A stretch of 64,000 nt of DNA from Intestinimonas sp. GTDB taxonomy: Bacteria > Bacillota > Clostridia > Oscillospirales > Oscillospiraceae. The notes under the pieces were generated by a model. The model was not told the DNA's origin. It saw nothing but the letters and a program-made list of their open reading frames with translations, and searched no databases. A program made the position numbers and the translations under genes. The stretch is from NCBI GenBank assembly GCA_022653075.1, contig JALCSB010000010.1, forward strand, positions 1 through 64,000, written 5' to 3'. This document shows positions 27,198 through 36,150 of the stretch, piece by piece (the first letter of the stretch is position 1; each line of letters opens with the position of its first letter).

Positions 27198-28252
27198 CTG
27201 TGTTCCTCCCTGCTTTTGTAATCGCCCCGGGAAACGACCACCTCATAGCCGATCTCCCGCATGTGGCTCCGCAGGATATTCAGGCTTTCGGCGGCATCCT
27301 CTCCGGTGATGGCCTTATTGTCGTAAAGCGTGTAGTTCTTCCGCACCCCCACGGGAGACAAATTGGGCATGACCACATTCGCCCCCGCCAGCACACCCAG
27401 CTGCCGCCCGTCGCCACACACCGTACCCAGAGCGGTGGTGGCAGGCAGAAGCACATCCGGCAGCATGATGCGGCAAAGGCTCAGCAGTAGAAGCGTCGTC
27501 TCCGTGCTGCCGGCCGGACAGTCCCGAAAGGGCGTACCGTGGTGGGGAATAAACGGACCGATGCCGATCATCTCCGGCCGGAACCGGCTCATAAACACCA
27601 TATCCTCCGCCAGACATTCCACCGTCTGAAAGGGAGAACCCACCATCATGCCACAGCCCGTCTGGTACCCGATGTCCTTCAAATCCCGCAGGCAGCGCAT
27701 GCGGTTCCGCCACGACTGCTCCGGCGGGTGCAGCCTGCCGTAGTGGGCCTCGTCGGCTGTTTCATGCCGCAGCAGATACCGATTGGCTCCGGCATCAAAA
27801 AAGCACTTATATGCCTCGCGGCTTTTTTCCCCAACGGAGAGCGTTATGGCACAGTCCGGAAACTCCGCCCGGATGGCGGAGACGATGTCCGTTATCCGCC
27901 CGTCGGTAAAGTACGGGTCCTCTCCGCCCTGAAGCACGAACGTGCGAAACCCCGCCTGATATCCGGCGTGGCAGCACAGAAGGATTTCCTCCTTCGTCAG
28001 GCGGTACCGGACGGCACCGGTATTTTCCCGGCGGATACCGCAGTACAGGCAGTTATTTTTGCAGTAGTTGGTAAACTCTACAATTCCCCGGATATAGATT
28101 TTATTTCCGAAGCGGGCCGTTGTGATCGCGCGGGCCTTCTCCGCGGCGTAGGTTCTGTCCTCCTCGGTAAAGGTCCCCAGCAGCCGAACCCACTGGTCTG
28201 CGGGCAATGCCCGTTCCCGCTTCAGCCGGTCAATCCGTTCCGTGTTTTTCAT
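27194..28252 (-). CDS. HydE-like radical SAM protein
   Basis: [68 protein letters not shown]: HydE/PylB/BioB-type features. Confidence 0.87.
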   Translation of the reverse strand: MKNTERIDRLKRERALPADQWVRLLGTFTEEDRTYAAEKARAITTARFGNKIYIRGIVEFTNYCKNNCLYCGIRRENTGAVRYRLTKEEILLCCHAGYQAGFRTFVLQGGEDPYFTDGRITDIVSAIRAEFPDCAITLSVGEKSREAYKCFFDAGANRYLLRHETADEAHYGRLHPPEQSWRNRMRCLRDLKDIGYQTGCGMMVGSPFQTVECLAEDMVFMSRFRPEMIGIGPFIPHHGTPFRDCPAGSTETTLLLLSLCRIMLPDVLLPATTALGTVCGDGRQLGVLAGANVVMPNLSPVGVRKNYTLYDNKAITGEDAAESLNILRSHMREIGYEVVVSRGDYKSREEHR

Positions 28253-29363
28253 CTCGGAATTCCTTCTTTCTCGGAAACACACCGGGGGCGTAGGTCGCCT
28301 TCACGCTGACCCCCGGCAGAATGCTCAGCCTTGCCACCAGCGTCTGAATCTCCCGCTCGGGCGCGTCAAAGGTGATCGTAATGATATGGACGCCGCCGTC
28401 CGGATAGGGCATGCCCATGCGGCCCACCGCGTAGCGGCCATACGCATGCAAAAGGTCATTGATCTTCTCTGCCGCACCGCCGCAGCCATCCGCCATAATA
28501 ATCGAGACAATGGCTAGGCTCCGCGAACCACTCCTGGCGGCATGACTCATGGGGGCCCCCGTATCCCGAGTCACCCACAGCGGGACCACGTCCCGCAGGA
28601 CCTGGCCCGGCGTCTCAATCTCCCCGATGACAGCCCTGACTCCAAAGGCCCGCTGAATATTCTCCTCCGTGACCACCTGACCCACCTCACCGAACAGGGA
28701 ATCCCCGTTTTCGCCCAGCAGAAGGGCCTTGTTCGCCCGCTGCATGGCGTGGGCGGGAAAGTGGGTATTAAATACGCATGTCATACCATCGGCGGCCAGC
28801 GCCGACAGGGTCTCCATAATGAGAAGCTGGTTTTTAAAGTCCAGATTGGATTCCGGTTCGTCCAGAATCAAAATTCTGGGCTCGGCGGCCAGCGCCCGGG
28901 CAATCAGTACCATCTGAAGCTCGCCGCCGCTGATCTCCGAGCATCTTTTTCGCATCAGTTTGGTAATGTGCAGGCGCTCCATAGCGGCGTGGGCCCTGTC
29001 CAGGTCCTCCGGTCCCGGCTGGGCAAACATGCCAATATGGCTGCTCCTGCCCAGCAGGACCATTTCCTCGGCGGTACAGGCGGATGCCGCACCGCGTGCC
29101 TGAGGCACATAAGCAAGGCTGGTCCAGCGCTCCCGGAACGGCATCTTGTGAATATCCCGTCCGTCGAGCAGGCTCTGCCCGCTTTTCCAGCGCAGAAACC
29201 CCATCGTACACCGCAAAAGCGTGGTCTTTCCGGCTCCGTTCGGCCCCAGAATCGCGACGATATCGCCAGGCCGGGTTTCAAAATTTACATTGCGCAGAAT
29301 CGGGCGGCCGTTTTTTCCGTAAGAATAGCAGCCGTCCTTCACCGTCAGCGTCACAGCCGCCAC
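28230..29363 (-). CDS. FepC/BtuD-type ABC ATPase with fused C-terminal TM1266-like domain
   Basis: LGPNGAGKTTLLRC, EISGGELQMVLIARALAAEPRILILDEPESNLD, then LAIVSIIMADGCGGAAEKINDLLHAYGRYAVGRMGMPYPDGGVHIITITFDAPEREIQTLVARLSILPGVSVKATYAPG. Confidence 0.88.
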   Translation of the reverse strand: MAAVTLTVKDGCYSYGKNGRPILRNVNFETRPGDIVAILGPNGAGKTTLLRCTMGFLRWKSGQSLLDGRDIHKMPFRERWTSLAYVPQARGAASACTAEEMVLLGRSSHIGMFAQPGPEDLDRAHAAMERLHITKLMRKRCSEISGGELQMVLIARALAAEPRILILDEPESNLDFKNQLLIMETLSALAADGMTCVFNTHFPAHAMQRANKALLLGENGDSLFGEVGQVVTEENIQRAFGVRAVIGEIETPGQVLRDVVPLWVTRDTGAPMSHAARSGSRSLAIVSIIMADGCGGAAEKINDLLHAYGRYAVGRMGMPYPDGGVHIITITFDAPEREIQTLVARLSILPGVSVKATYAPGVFPRKKEFRDEKHGTD

Positions 29364-30385
29364 CCCCCGCTTTTCCGCATAAGCATCACAAAAAACGGCG
29401 CGCCGATGATGGCGGTTAGAACAGATATGGGAATCTCCGCAGCGGAAACACTGCGGGCTATGGTATCCACCACCACCATGAAGCCGGCACCAACACAGAT
29501 GGAGGCCGGAATCAGCGCCAAGTGGTTATTCCCAAACCGCATCCGGCAGATGTGCGGTACCAGCAGCCCCACCCAGCCCACCTGGCCGCACATGGAAACG
29601 CAGGAGGCGGTCATGGCTGTGGCGCACAGAACAGTAACGGCGCGCAGGGCCTGAATATTGGTACCGGAGGCTCTGGCTTCATCGTCCGAGAGGGGCAGCA
29701 GATTCATCCGCCACCGCAGCAGGAACAGGACCAGAAGCCCCCCCAGAATCAGCGGTGCACCCACGGCAAGGGACGAGTAGCTCTTTCCGTTGAGGCTGCC
29801 CATGAGCCAGTAGGTGATGGCGGGAAGCTCCGACTCCGTGTCGGCCGTAAACTTGACCAGTGAGACCAGCGCCGTAAACAGGGAGCCGATCATGATACCG
29901 GCCAGCACCACGGTGTTTACCGACCGTCCACGGCCGGTTCCGGCCAAGACGGTCAGCGCCACGGCCGTAATCCCGAATACCAGCGCCGCCAGCTGGATGC
30001 CAAGCTGGCCGAGTCCCAGCAGAATTCCCAACGCGGCGCCAAAGCTGGCTCCGGAGGCCACCCCCAGCGTGTCCGGGGTCGCCAGCGGATTGGAAAACAG
30101 GCTCTGGAACGCGCAGCCAGCCACCGACAGACCGGCGCCGGTCAGAAGTGCCAGCAGGATACGGGGAAACCGAATGGACCAGAGGACCTTTCCGGTCTGC
30201 ACCCCCACATCGTACGCCGCGCCGAACTGATGGGCCACGGACTGAAAAATCGTTACGGGGGGAATCCAGATTCGGCCAACGGCCAGCGCGATCAGCACCG
30301 TGATCACCGGAAACAGCAGCAGCCCAACCACCGCCAGTACCGAGAGCGTACCGGCCGGGCGCTTACTCGCTTTGAGTGATGACAT
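29351..30385 (-). CDS. FecCD-family ABC transporter permease
   Basis: RFPRILLALLTGAGLSVAGCAFQSLFSNPLATPDTLGVASGASFGA; GQVGWVGLLVPHICRM. Confidence 0.93.
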   Translation of the reverse strand: MSSLKASKRPAGTLSVLAVVGLLLFPVITVLIALAVGRIWIPPVTIFQSVAHQFGAAYDVGVQTGKVLWSIRFPRILLALLTGAGLSVAGCAFQSLFSNPLATPDTLGVASGASFGAALGILLGLGQLGIQLAALVFGITAVALTVLAGTGRGRSVNTVVLAGIMIGSLFTALVSLVKFTADTESELPAITYWLMGSLNGKSYSSLAVGAPLILGGLLVLFLLRWRMNLLPLSDDEARASGTNIQALRAVTVLCATAMTASCVSMCGQVGWVGLLVPHICRMRFGNNHLALIPASICVGAGFMVVVDTIARSVSAAEIPISVLTAIIGAPFFVMLMRKSGGWRL

Positions 30386-30623
30386 TGGAATAGGCCGCCT
30401 TGGCGCTGACGTCGGGAAGCTTCCCAATCTTCCCCGATAATGCGCTGATAATGTCCTGTGGCGCATCCACCGCGATACTGATGATGTTAATTCCCCGGCT
30501 GCGGTACGGAATCCCCATCCGGCCGACGATATATGCCCCATACTCATGAAGGATTTCATTAAGCTGCTCCACGGATGCCAGGTTCTCCACAATTACACCA
30601 ATAATGGCCACGCGTGTCTCCAT
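30363..30623 (-). CDS. TM1266-type iron-only hydrogenase system regulator-like protein
   Basis: METRVAIIGVIVENLASVEQLNEILHEYGAYIVGRMGIPYRSRGINIISIAVDAPQDIISALSGKIGKLPDVSAKAAYS. Confidence 0.83.
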   Translation of the reverse strand: METRVAIIGVIVENLASVEQLNEILHEYGAYIVGRMGIPYRSRGINIISIAVDAPQDIISALSGKIGKLPDVSAKAAYSNVITQSE

Positions 30624-30649
30624 ATTTTTTCTCCCCCTAACAACGTAGT

Positions 30650-30686
30650 TTAAAATAAAAAAGGACTGCACCGGAACGATGCAGTC
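30650..30686 (-). terminator. Intrinsic terminator/attenuator inside the operon leader
   Basis: Minus strand GACTGCATCGTTCCGGTGCAGTCCTTTTTTATTTT between promoter and first gene. Confidence 0.8.
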
Positions 30687-30780
30687 ACATACCTTTCCCG
30701 CTGTCAAATACATCGGGAACTCTCGTATATTTCCGTATCTTTCATCTCAAAAACATTTTTCGATGTCAGGCTACGGAGTT

Positions 30781-30809
30781 AGTCTAGCATACTGCCCAAA
30801 GGAATGCAA
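30781..30809 (-). promoter_or_regulatory. Sigma-A-type promoter of the nitrogenase-like operon
   Basis: Minus strand TTGCAT-17 nt-TAGACT. Confidence 0.6.
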
Positions 30810-30845
30810 GAATTCCCCTTCGTCTTTCAACTTTTCCGGATCAGG

Positions 30846-30886
30846 AAAAAAGCCGGCCGTTCCCGGAAGAACGGCCGGCCTTTTTC
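30846..30886. terminator. Intrinsic terminator downstream of M23 peptidase gene
   Basis: AAAAAAGCCGGCCGTTC...GAACGGCCGGCCTTTTT. Confidence 0.85.
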
Positions 30887-30890
30887 ACAT

Positions 30891-31589
30891 TCAGCGCTCG
30901 GGAAGAATCGTTTCCGGATCCACGGGTTGTCCCTTCTGCCGCATCTCAAAGTATAGGTGGGGCGGACGGGCCGACTCGGCGATGGCCGTCTGTCCCACGG
31001 AGCCGATTACATCGCCTGTGCTGACTTTATCGCCTGTTTTCACGGTGGGCAGCGCCGCCAGATTGGAATATACACTCTCCATATCGTCCGCGTGACGAAT
31101 GATGACAGTCGTCCCCATCAGGTCGTCCTGCTTCACATCCTCCACTGTTCCGGCCGAAGTGGCCAGAACCTGGGTCCCCAAGTCTGCCGCGATGTCGATT
31201 CCACTGTGGGTGCGCCAGTCTCCCATTGTCTCGTCATAGGCCAGAACCTCCAGCGAAAAATCCGCGATGACCTTGCCCTGCACCGGCCAGGTATAGACCG
31301 AGGCCCCAATGGTAGCGGCCGAAGCGCTCGGCTCGGCGGCCTTCACCTTGGATGAGGCAGACGGCTTCGTGGTGGGCGACACGGTCGGCTTAACAGGCGT
31401 CACCGTCTGCATGGACGGCGTCACCGTCACCTGAACGGGCGCGGATACCGTCTGCCCGGTTTTACTGTGCATGGAAGAAAAAAGATAATAGCCCGAAATT
31501 CCCATTGCGGCGACGCACAGGAATAGGACTATGTAGAAGCCCTTTCCCGCCATAAAGTCGCCGATGCGTTGTACGATTGGTTTCTTCAT
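30891..31589 (-). CDS. M23 family metallopeptidase-like protein (SpoIIQ-like)
   Basis: N-terminal TM; VYTWPVQGKVIADFS...DWRTHSGIDIAADLGTQVLATSAGTVEDV; PHLYFEMRQKGQPVDP. Confidence 0.87.
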   Translation of the reverse strand: MKKPIVQRIGDFMAGKGFYIVLFLCVAAMGISGYYLFSSMHSKTGQTVSAPVQVTVTPSMQTVTPVKPTVSPTTKPSASSKVKAAEPSASAATIGASVYTWPVQGKVIADFSLEVLAYDETMGDWRTHSGIDIAADLGTQVLATSAGTVEDVKQDDLMGTTVIIRHADDMESVYSNLAALPTVKTGDKVSTGDVIGSVGQTAIAESARPPHLYFEMRQKGQPVDPETILPER

Positions 31590-31760
31590 GAAAACACCTC
31601 CCGGAGCCTATTGTGGACAAGTTTTTCAGCGGTTATACGCGGTCTTCCGCTTTTTTCCGCACGCACCGGAAATTTAAGGTTTTTTTAATCTTTCTCTTGG
31701 TTCTTCTTTATATTTTTCCTGTATAATACAACTATAAATGCAAGAATGGCAGCCTGGGGA

Positions 31761-31806
31761 TTGACAGGTGACAATGTGTCGTATATACTGATATGACAAT
31801 TTGTCA
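31761..31806 (+). promoter_or_regulatory. Promoter with two candidate TetR operators
   Basis: TTGACA-17-TATACT (31761-31789); TGACAATGTGTCG (31769-31781) and palindrome TGACAATTTGTCA (31794-31806). Confidence 0.65.
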
Positions 31807-31826
31807 TGTGGAGGAGGTATTTAGGC

Positions 31827-32450
31827 GTGCCAAGCACCACGTTTTTTAATTTACCGGAGGAAAAGCGCCAACGGCTGCTGGCTGCCGCCCGCTCCGAATT
31901 TGCCCATGTTCCCTATCCGGATGTGTCCATTAACCAGATCATCCGTGGCGCGGGCATCCCACGGGGCAGCTTTTACATGTATTTTCAGGATAAAGCCGAC
32001 CTGTTCCGCTATCTGCTTCAATGCCACAACGAACAGTTCGAGTCGGAACTGTGCCTGCTTCTTCGGGAACACCACGGTGACCTGTTTGCCGCCGCCATGG
32101 CTTTGTTCGACCACATCCGGGATGAGAAGCAGAGTTCGCTCGGCACACAGAAATACGAGTTCATGTCCCAGGTCATACGGCTCAATCAGCAGCTGTGGTC
32201 CGCCGACCTGGCGGCGGCCTGCGCCTCCGCACATGCGGGTACGCCCGCCTTTCTGGCGCTGATCGACACGAGCCGTCTGGACCTTCGTGGTCCCGAGGAC
32301 CTGCGGGATATGCTGCATATCCTCTCCTATGTAACAGCCACTGCTTTTCACCTGGGCGCCATGACGGGCGATACGGAGGCCGTCCGCGCCCAGTATTCGA
32401 ATTTTCTGCGTATCCTTCAGCGGGGCATGTCCAGCAAACCCGCGGTTTGA
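31827..32450 (+). CDS. TetR/AcrR family transcriptional regulator
   Basis: LLAAARSEFAHVPYPDVSINQIIRGAGIPRGSFYMYFQDKADLFRYLL; GTG start after GGAGGAGG. Confidence 0.92.
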   Translation: MPSTTFFNLPEEKRQRLLAAARSEFAHVPYPDVSINQIIRGAGIPRGSFYMYFQDKADLFRYLLQCHNEQFESELCLLLREHHGDLFAAAMALFDHIRDEKQSSLGTQKYEFMSQVIRLNQQLWSADLAAACASAHAGTPAFLALIDTSRLDLRGPEDLRDMLHILSYVTATAFHLGAMTGDTEAVRAQYSNFLRILQRGMSSKPAV

Positions 32451-32485
32451 TCGATATTTTCAATCTGCAAAAAGGAGACACCGCT

Positions 32486-34159
32486 ATGGAAACAACACAG
32501 CTCAAACCGGAGGCTAACCCTGAAAAGCCCGCCTCCCCAACCCCTGCCGCGGGCGGCACCGCACACGCGCCGTTCAAGCCAAAAAAGAAACGTAAATGGC
32601 CTAAGCGGCTCATTATCTTTGCCGTAATCGCGGCGGCCGTCTTTTTCCTGTTCATCCGGCCCCGCCTCAACAGCAGCGGCAGTTCGGTCTTATCCAGCTA
32701 CCTGCCCACCGAGGTCATCCGTCAAGACCTTACGGTTTCTGTCTCTGGCACCGGTACCATTCAACCCAATGATTCCTTTAAGGCCACGCCGCTGGTAAAG
32801 GGTGAGATTCTGGAGGCCCCCTTCGAGGAAGGCGACACCGTCCACAAGGGCGACCTGTTGTTCCGCATTGATGCCAAGGACGTAGAGAACCAAATCCAAC
32901 AGGCTCAGCTTTCTTTACAGCAGGCCCAAGTTACTTATAACAACTTGCTCAAGACCCGCTCCGACAATAACACGGACCGCACCATCACCGCACCAGCCAC
33001 CGGCGTTATTGAAAAGCTGTACGTAAATCAGGATGATTCTATCACCACCGGCTCCACCATCGCGGACCTTCTGGACCGGACTCACCTCAAACTGGTGCTC
33101 CCCTTCCACTCTGCCGATACCGCCAACATCTACATTGGCGAACCTGCCGCAGTCACCGTTGACGGAAGTTTGGAAACGGTACAGGGCACGGTGGACTTTA
33201 TATCCGCCGCCGATGAAGTGGGCGCGGGCGGTGCGCTTATCCGCCAGGTCACCATTCTGGTCGTCAACCCCGGCGCCCTATCCGACAGCAGCAGCGGCAC
33301 GGCCGTTATCGGTTCCTCCTCCTGCTCCGCCAGCGGAACCTTCCAGTACATCACCAGCAAGAAGATTCTCGCCAAGACATCTGGTAATCTGGACCATCTG
33401 TACGTCAAGGAGGGCGATCTAGTAGGCAGCGGCCAGACGTTGGGCGTTATCGCCGCCACCGATATGGACGCGCAGATTGAAAACGCCCGCATCGCCGTGG
33501 ATAACGCCAAGCTCACCTTGCAAAATGCGCAGGACAGCCTGGACGATTACAGCATCACCTCCCCCATTGACGGCAAAGTCATCGAGAAAAACTACAAAGT
33601 GGGGGACAACATAGACACCTCTGCTTCTACTACCACCACGTACATGGCCGTGGTCTATGATTTGTCCCGGCTCACCTTTGACATGAATATTGATGAGCTG
33701 GACATCAGCAAGGTCCAGGTGGGACAGACCGTGAACATCACCGTGGATGCCCTGGATTCCCGTTCGTTTACCGGACATGTGGATAAAATCAACGTGAACG
33801 GCACCACGAAGGACGGGGCCACCACTTATCCGGTCACCATAGTGGTGGATGACCCCCAGGACCTGCTTCCCGGTATGAACGTTTCGGCCACCATTATCTC
33901 CGAGACGATTCCAGACGCCCTGTGCATCCCCGTGGACGCCGTGGCACGGAACAACATGGTCACGGTGGCTGATCCCGGCGCACTGAGTGAGGACGGCTCC
34001 GGCGTAGTGGATTCCAGTAAGCTGCGCGAGGTACAGGTGACATTAGGCCGCAGCAACGACCAGTATATTGAAGTACTGGACGGCCTGTCGGAGGGCGACG
34101 TAGTCGTCATCCAAAATGTCTCCTCCAACTTCTACGACCAGATGAGAAGGGGCGATTAA
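32486..34159 (+). CDS. MacA/HlyD-type periplasmic adaptor (membrane fusion) protein
   Basis: TGTIQPNDSFKATPLVKGEILEAPFEEGDTVHKGDLLFRIDAKD...; start METTQLKPEANPEKP after AAAGGAG. Confidence 0.9.
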   Translation: METTQLKPEANPEKPASPTPAAGGTAHAPFKPKKKRKWPKRLIIFAVIAAAVFFLFIRPRLNSSGSSVLSSYLPTEVIRQDLTVSVSGTGTIQPNDSFKATPLVKGEILEAPFEEGDTVHKGDLLFRIDAKDVENQIQQAQLSLQQAQVTYNNLLKTRSDNNTDRTITAPATGVIEKLYVNQDDSITTGSTIADLLDRTHLKLVLPFHSADTANIYIGEPAAVTVDGSLETVQGTVDFISAADEVGAGGALIRQVTILVVNPGALSDSSSGTAVIGSSSCSASGTFQYITSKKILAKTSGNLDHLYVKEGDLVGSGQTLGVIAATDMDAQIENARIAVDNAKLTLQNAQDSLDDYSITSPIDGKVIEKNYKVGDNIDTSASTTTTYMAVVYDLSRLTFDMNIDELDISKVQVGQTVNITVDALDSRSFTGHVDKINVNGTTKDGATTYPVTIVVDDPQDLLPGMNVSATIISETIPDALCIPVDAVARNNMVTVADPGALSEDGSGVVDSSKLREVQVTLGRSNDQYIEVLDGLSEGDVVVIQNVSSNFYDQMRRGD

Positions 34160-34162
34160 ACC

Positions 34163-34936
34163 ATGGGACACCTCATCGAGCTGAAGGATCTTTATAAGAT
34201 TTATCAGATGGGCGATTCGGAGGTTCGGGCACTGGACGGGGTTTCTCTCACCATCGACCGGGGAGAATTTGTGGCCATCGTGGGCCAGTCCGGGTCTGGT
34301 AAATCCACCGCCATGAACATCATCGGCTGCCTGGATGTCCCTACCTCCGGAAGCTATCATTTAAATGGGATCGACGTGTCCACCATGGACGACGACCAGC
34401 AGGCCGAGATTCGCAACAAAATGCTGGGCTTTATTTTCCAGCAGTATAATCTAATCCCCAAGCTGAATGTACTGGAAAACGTGGAGCTGCCGCTGCTCTA
34501 TGCCGGCCTACCCAACGCGGACCGGAGGGACGCTGCCATGGAGGCACTGCACCGCGTGGGGCTGGCCGATAAATACAAACATCTGCCCAGCCAGCTTTCC
34601 GGAGGCCAGCAGCAACGGGTGTCCATCGCCCGCGCTCTGGCCGGCGCCCCGTCGGTTATTCTGGCTGACGAACCTACCGGCGCACTGGATTCCCGCACCG
34701 GTAGGGAAGTGCTGGGATTCCTGCAAAAACTTAATCATGAGGGCAACACGGTTGTTCTCATCACCCATGACAACTCCATCGCCGTAAAGGCACAGCGCAT
34801 CGTCCGCCTGCAGGACGGACACATCATTTATGATGGAGACTCCAGCGACCCGGCGGCCGTGGTCCAGCCCAACGAGGATGCGGAGGACACCGACGTCGGT
34901 TTTGGAGATCAAGAGGAAAAGGCGGTGATGCCATGA
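34163..34936 (+). CDS. MacB-type ABC transporter ATP-binding protein
   Basis: [54 protein letters not shown]. Confidence 0.95.
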   Translation: MGHLIELKDLYKIYQMGDSEVRALDGVSLTIDRGEFVAIVGQSGSGKSTAMNIIGCLDVPTSGSYHLNGIDVSTMDDDQQAEIRNKMLGFIFQQYNLIPKLNVLENVELPLLYAGLPNADRRDAAMEALHRVGLADKYKHLPSQLSGGQQQRVSIARALAGAPSVILADEPTGALDSRTGREVLGFLQKLNHEGNTVVLITHDNSIAVKAQRIVRLQDGHIIYDGDSSDPAAVVQPNEDAEDTDVGFGDQEEKAVMP

Positions 34937-36135
34937 ACTTCACGCAATCTTTCCGTCTGGCCATCAAGTCCCTGCTGACCAGCAAGATGCGCGCCCTGTT
35001 AACCATGCTGGGCATCATCATCGGCGTGGCCGCCGTCATTGTTATTATCAGTCTCGGCAACGGTATGCAGGATATGCTGGATTCTCAGTTTGAAAAGCTG
35101 GGCTCCAATCTGATTCAGGTCCAGATCATGGGGCGTGGCGGAGACGCCTCCTCCCGCTCGATTTCTCCGGACGACATGTACGCGCTGGTGGACAAATACC
35201 CCCAGTATCTCAGCGGTGTAAGTCCCTATGTCAATGCGCAGGCCGCCGTCCGCTGTGGAACCGAGGACTATGATCAGACCTCCGTCTACGGGTGCAGTGA
35301 AAATTTCGTCAATGTCGGTACTGCCACCGTGGCCAGCGGCCGCTTTTTGCAGTATATCGATGTGGAACGGCTGCAGAATGTCTGCGTCATCGGCAGTTAC
35401 CTCAACCAGGCAGCCTTTAAAGGTGACGGGCTGGGCAAAACCATACAAATTACCGGCTCCCCCTATACGGTTATCGGCATTTTGGAAGAAAATGGGGACT
35501 CAACCGAGGGAAGCGACGACGACTGTCTGTACATCCCCTATACCAACGCGGCCCGGCTGAACGGAACCAGCCATGTCAACTTCTACTTATTCAGTGCCAC
35601 AGACCGCAATGCCGCGGCCACGGCCAAAGGCATCATTGAAAACCGTCTGCTTAAAACCTTTCAGGACAGCGACGTATACATGGTCGTTACGGCCGCTGAG
35701 ATGATGGACGCCATGAACACCATGATGAACACCATGATGACCGTTCTGGTGGCTATTGCGGCCATCTCCCTGCTGGTGGGCGGCATCGGCATCATGAACA
35801 TCATGCTGGTTTCCGTCACGGAGCGCACCCGTGAAATCGGCATTCGGAAGTCTCTGGGCGCGAAACGCCGGGACATTCGCGGCCAGTTTATTATCGAAGC
35901 TGGAACCACCTCGGCCATCGGCGGTATGCTCGGCATCGGATTGGGTGTTCTGCTGGCCATTGCGGCGGGCGGTGTGATTGGAAATATGATGGGAGAGGGC
36001 TTCAGCGCCCATCCCACTATCACTGCGGTCGGTGTCGCCTTTGGTGTTTCCGTAGGGATCGGAATTCTATTCGGATACCTACCCGCCAACAAGGCTTCCA
36101 AGCTCAACCCCATCGACGCCCTCAGATATGACTAA
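34933..36135 (+). CDS. MacB-type ABC transporter permease
   Basis: SKMRALLTMLGIIIGVAAVIVIISLGNG; GGIGIMNIMLVSVTERTREIGIRKSLGAK. Confidence 0.95.
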   Translation: MNFTQSFRLAIKSLLTSKMRALLTMLGIIIGVAAVIVIISLGNGMQDMLDSQFEKLGSNLIQVQIMGRGGDASSRSISPDDMYALVDKYPQYLSGVSPYVNAQAAVRCGTEDYDQTSVYGCSENFVNVGTATVASGRFLQYIDVERLQNVCVIGSYLNQAAFKGDGLGKTIQITGSPYTVIGILEENGDSTEGSDDDCLYIPYTNAARLNGTSHVNFYLFSATDRNAAATAKGIIENRLLKTFQDSDVYMVVTAAEMMDAMNTMMNTMMTVLVAIAAISLLVGGIGIMNIMLVSVTERTREIGIRKSLGAKRRDIRGQFIIEAGTTSAIGGMLGIGLGVLLAIAAGGVIGNMMGEGFSAHPTITAVGVAFGVSVGIGILFGYLPANKASKLNPIDALRYD

Positions 36136-36150
36136 AGGAGCGAACGACTG

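Noticed and set aside
28542-29654. 370-aa plus-strand ORF
   Set aside because: Antisense to the ABC ATPase/permease genes; low-complexity basic translation typical of a shadow frame.
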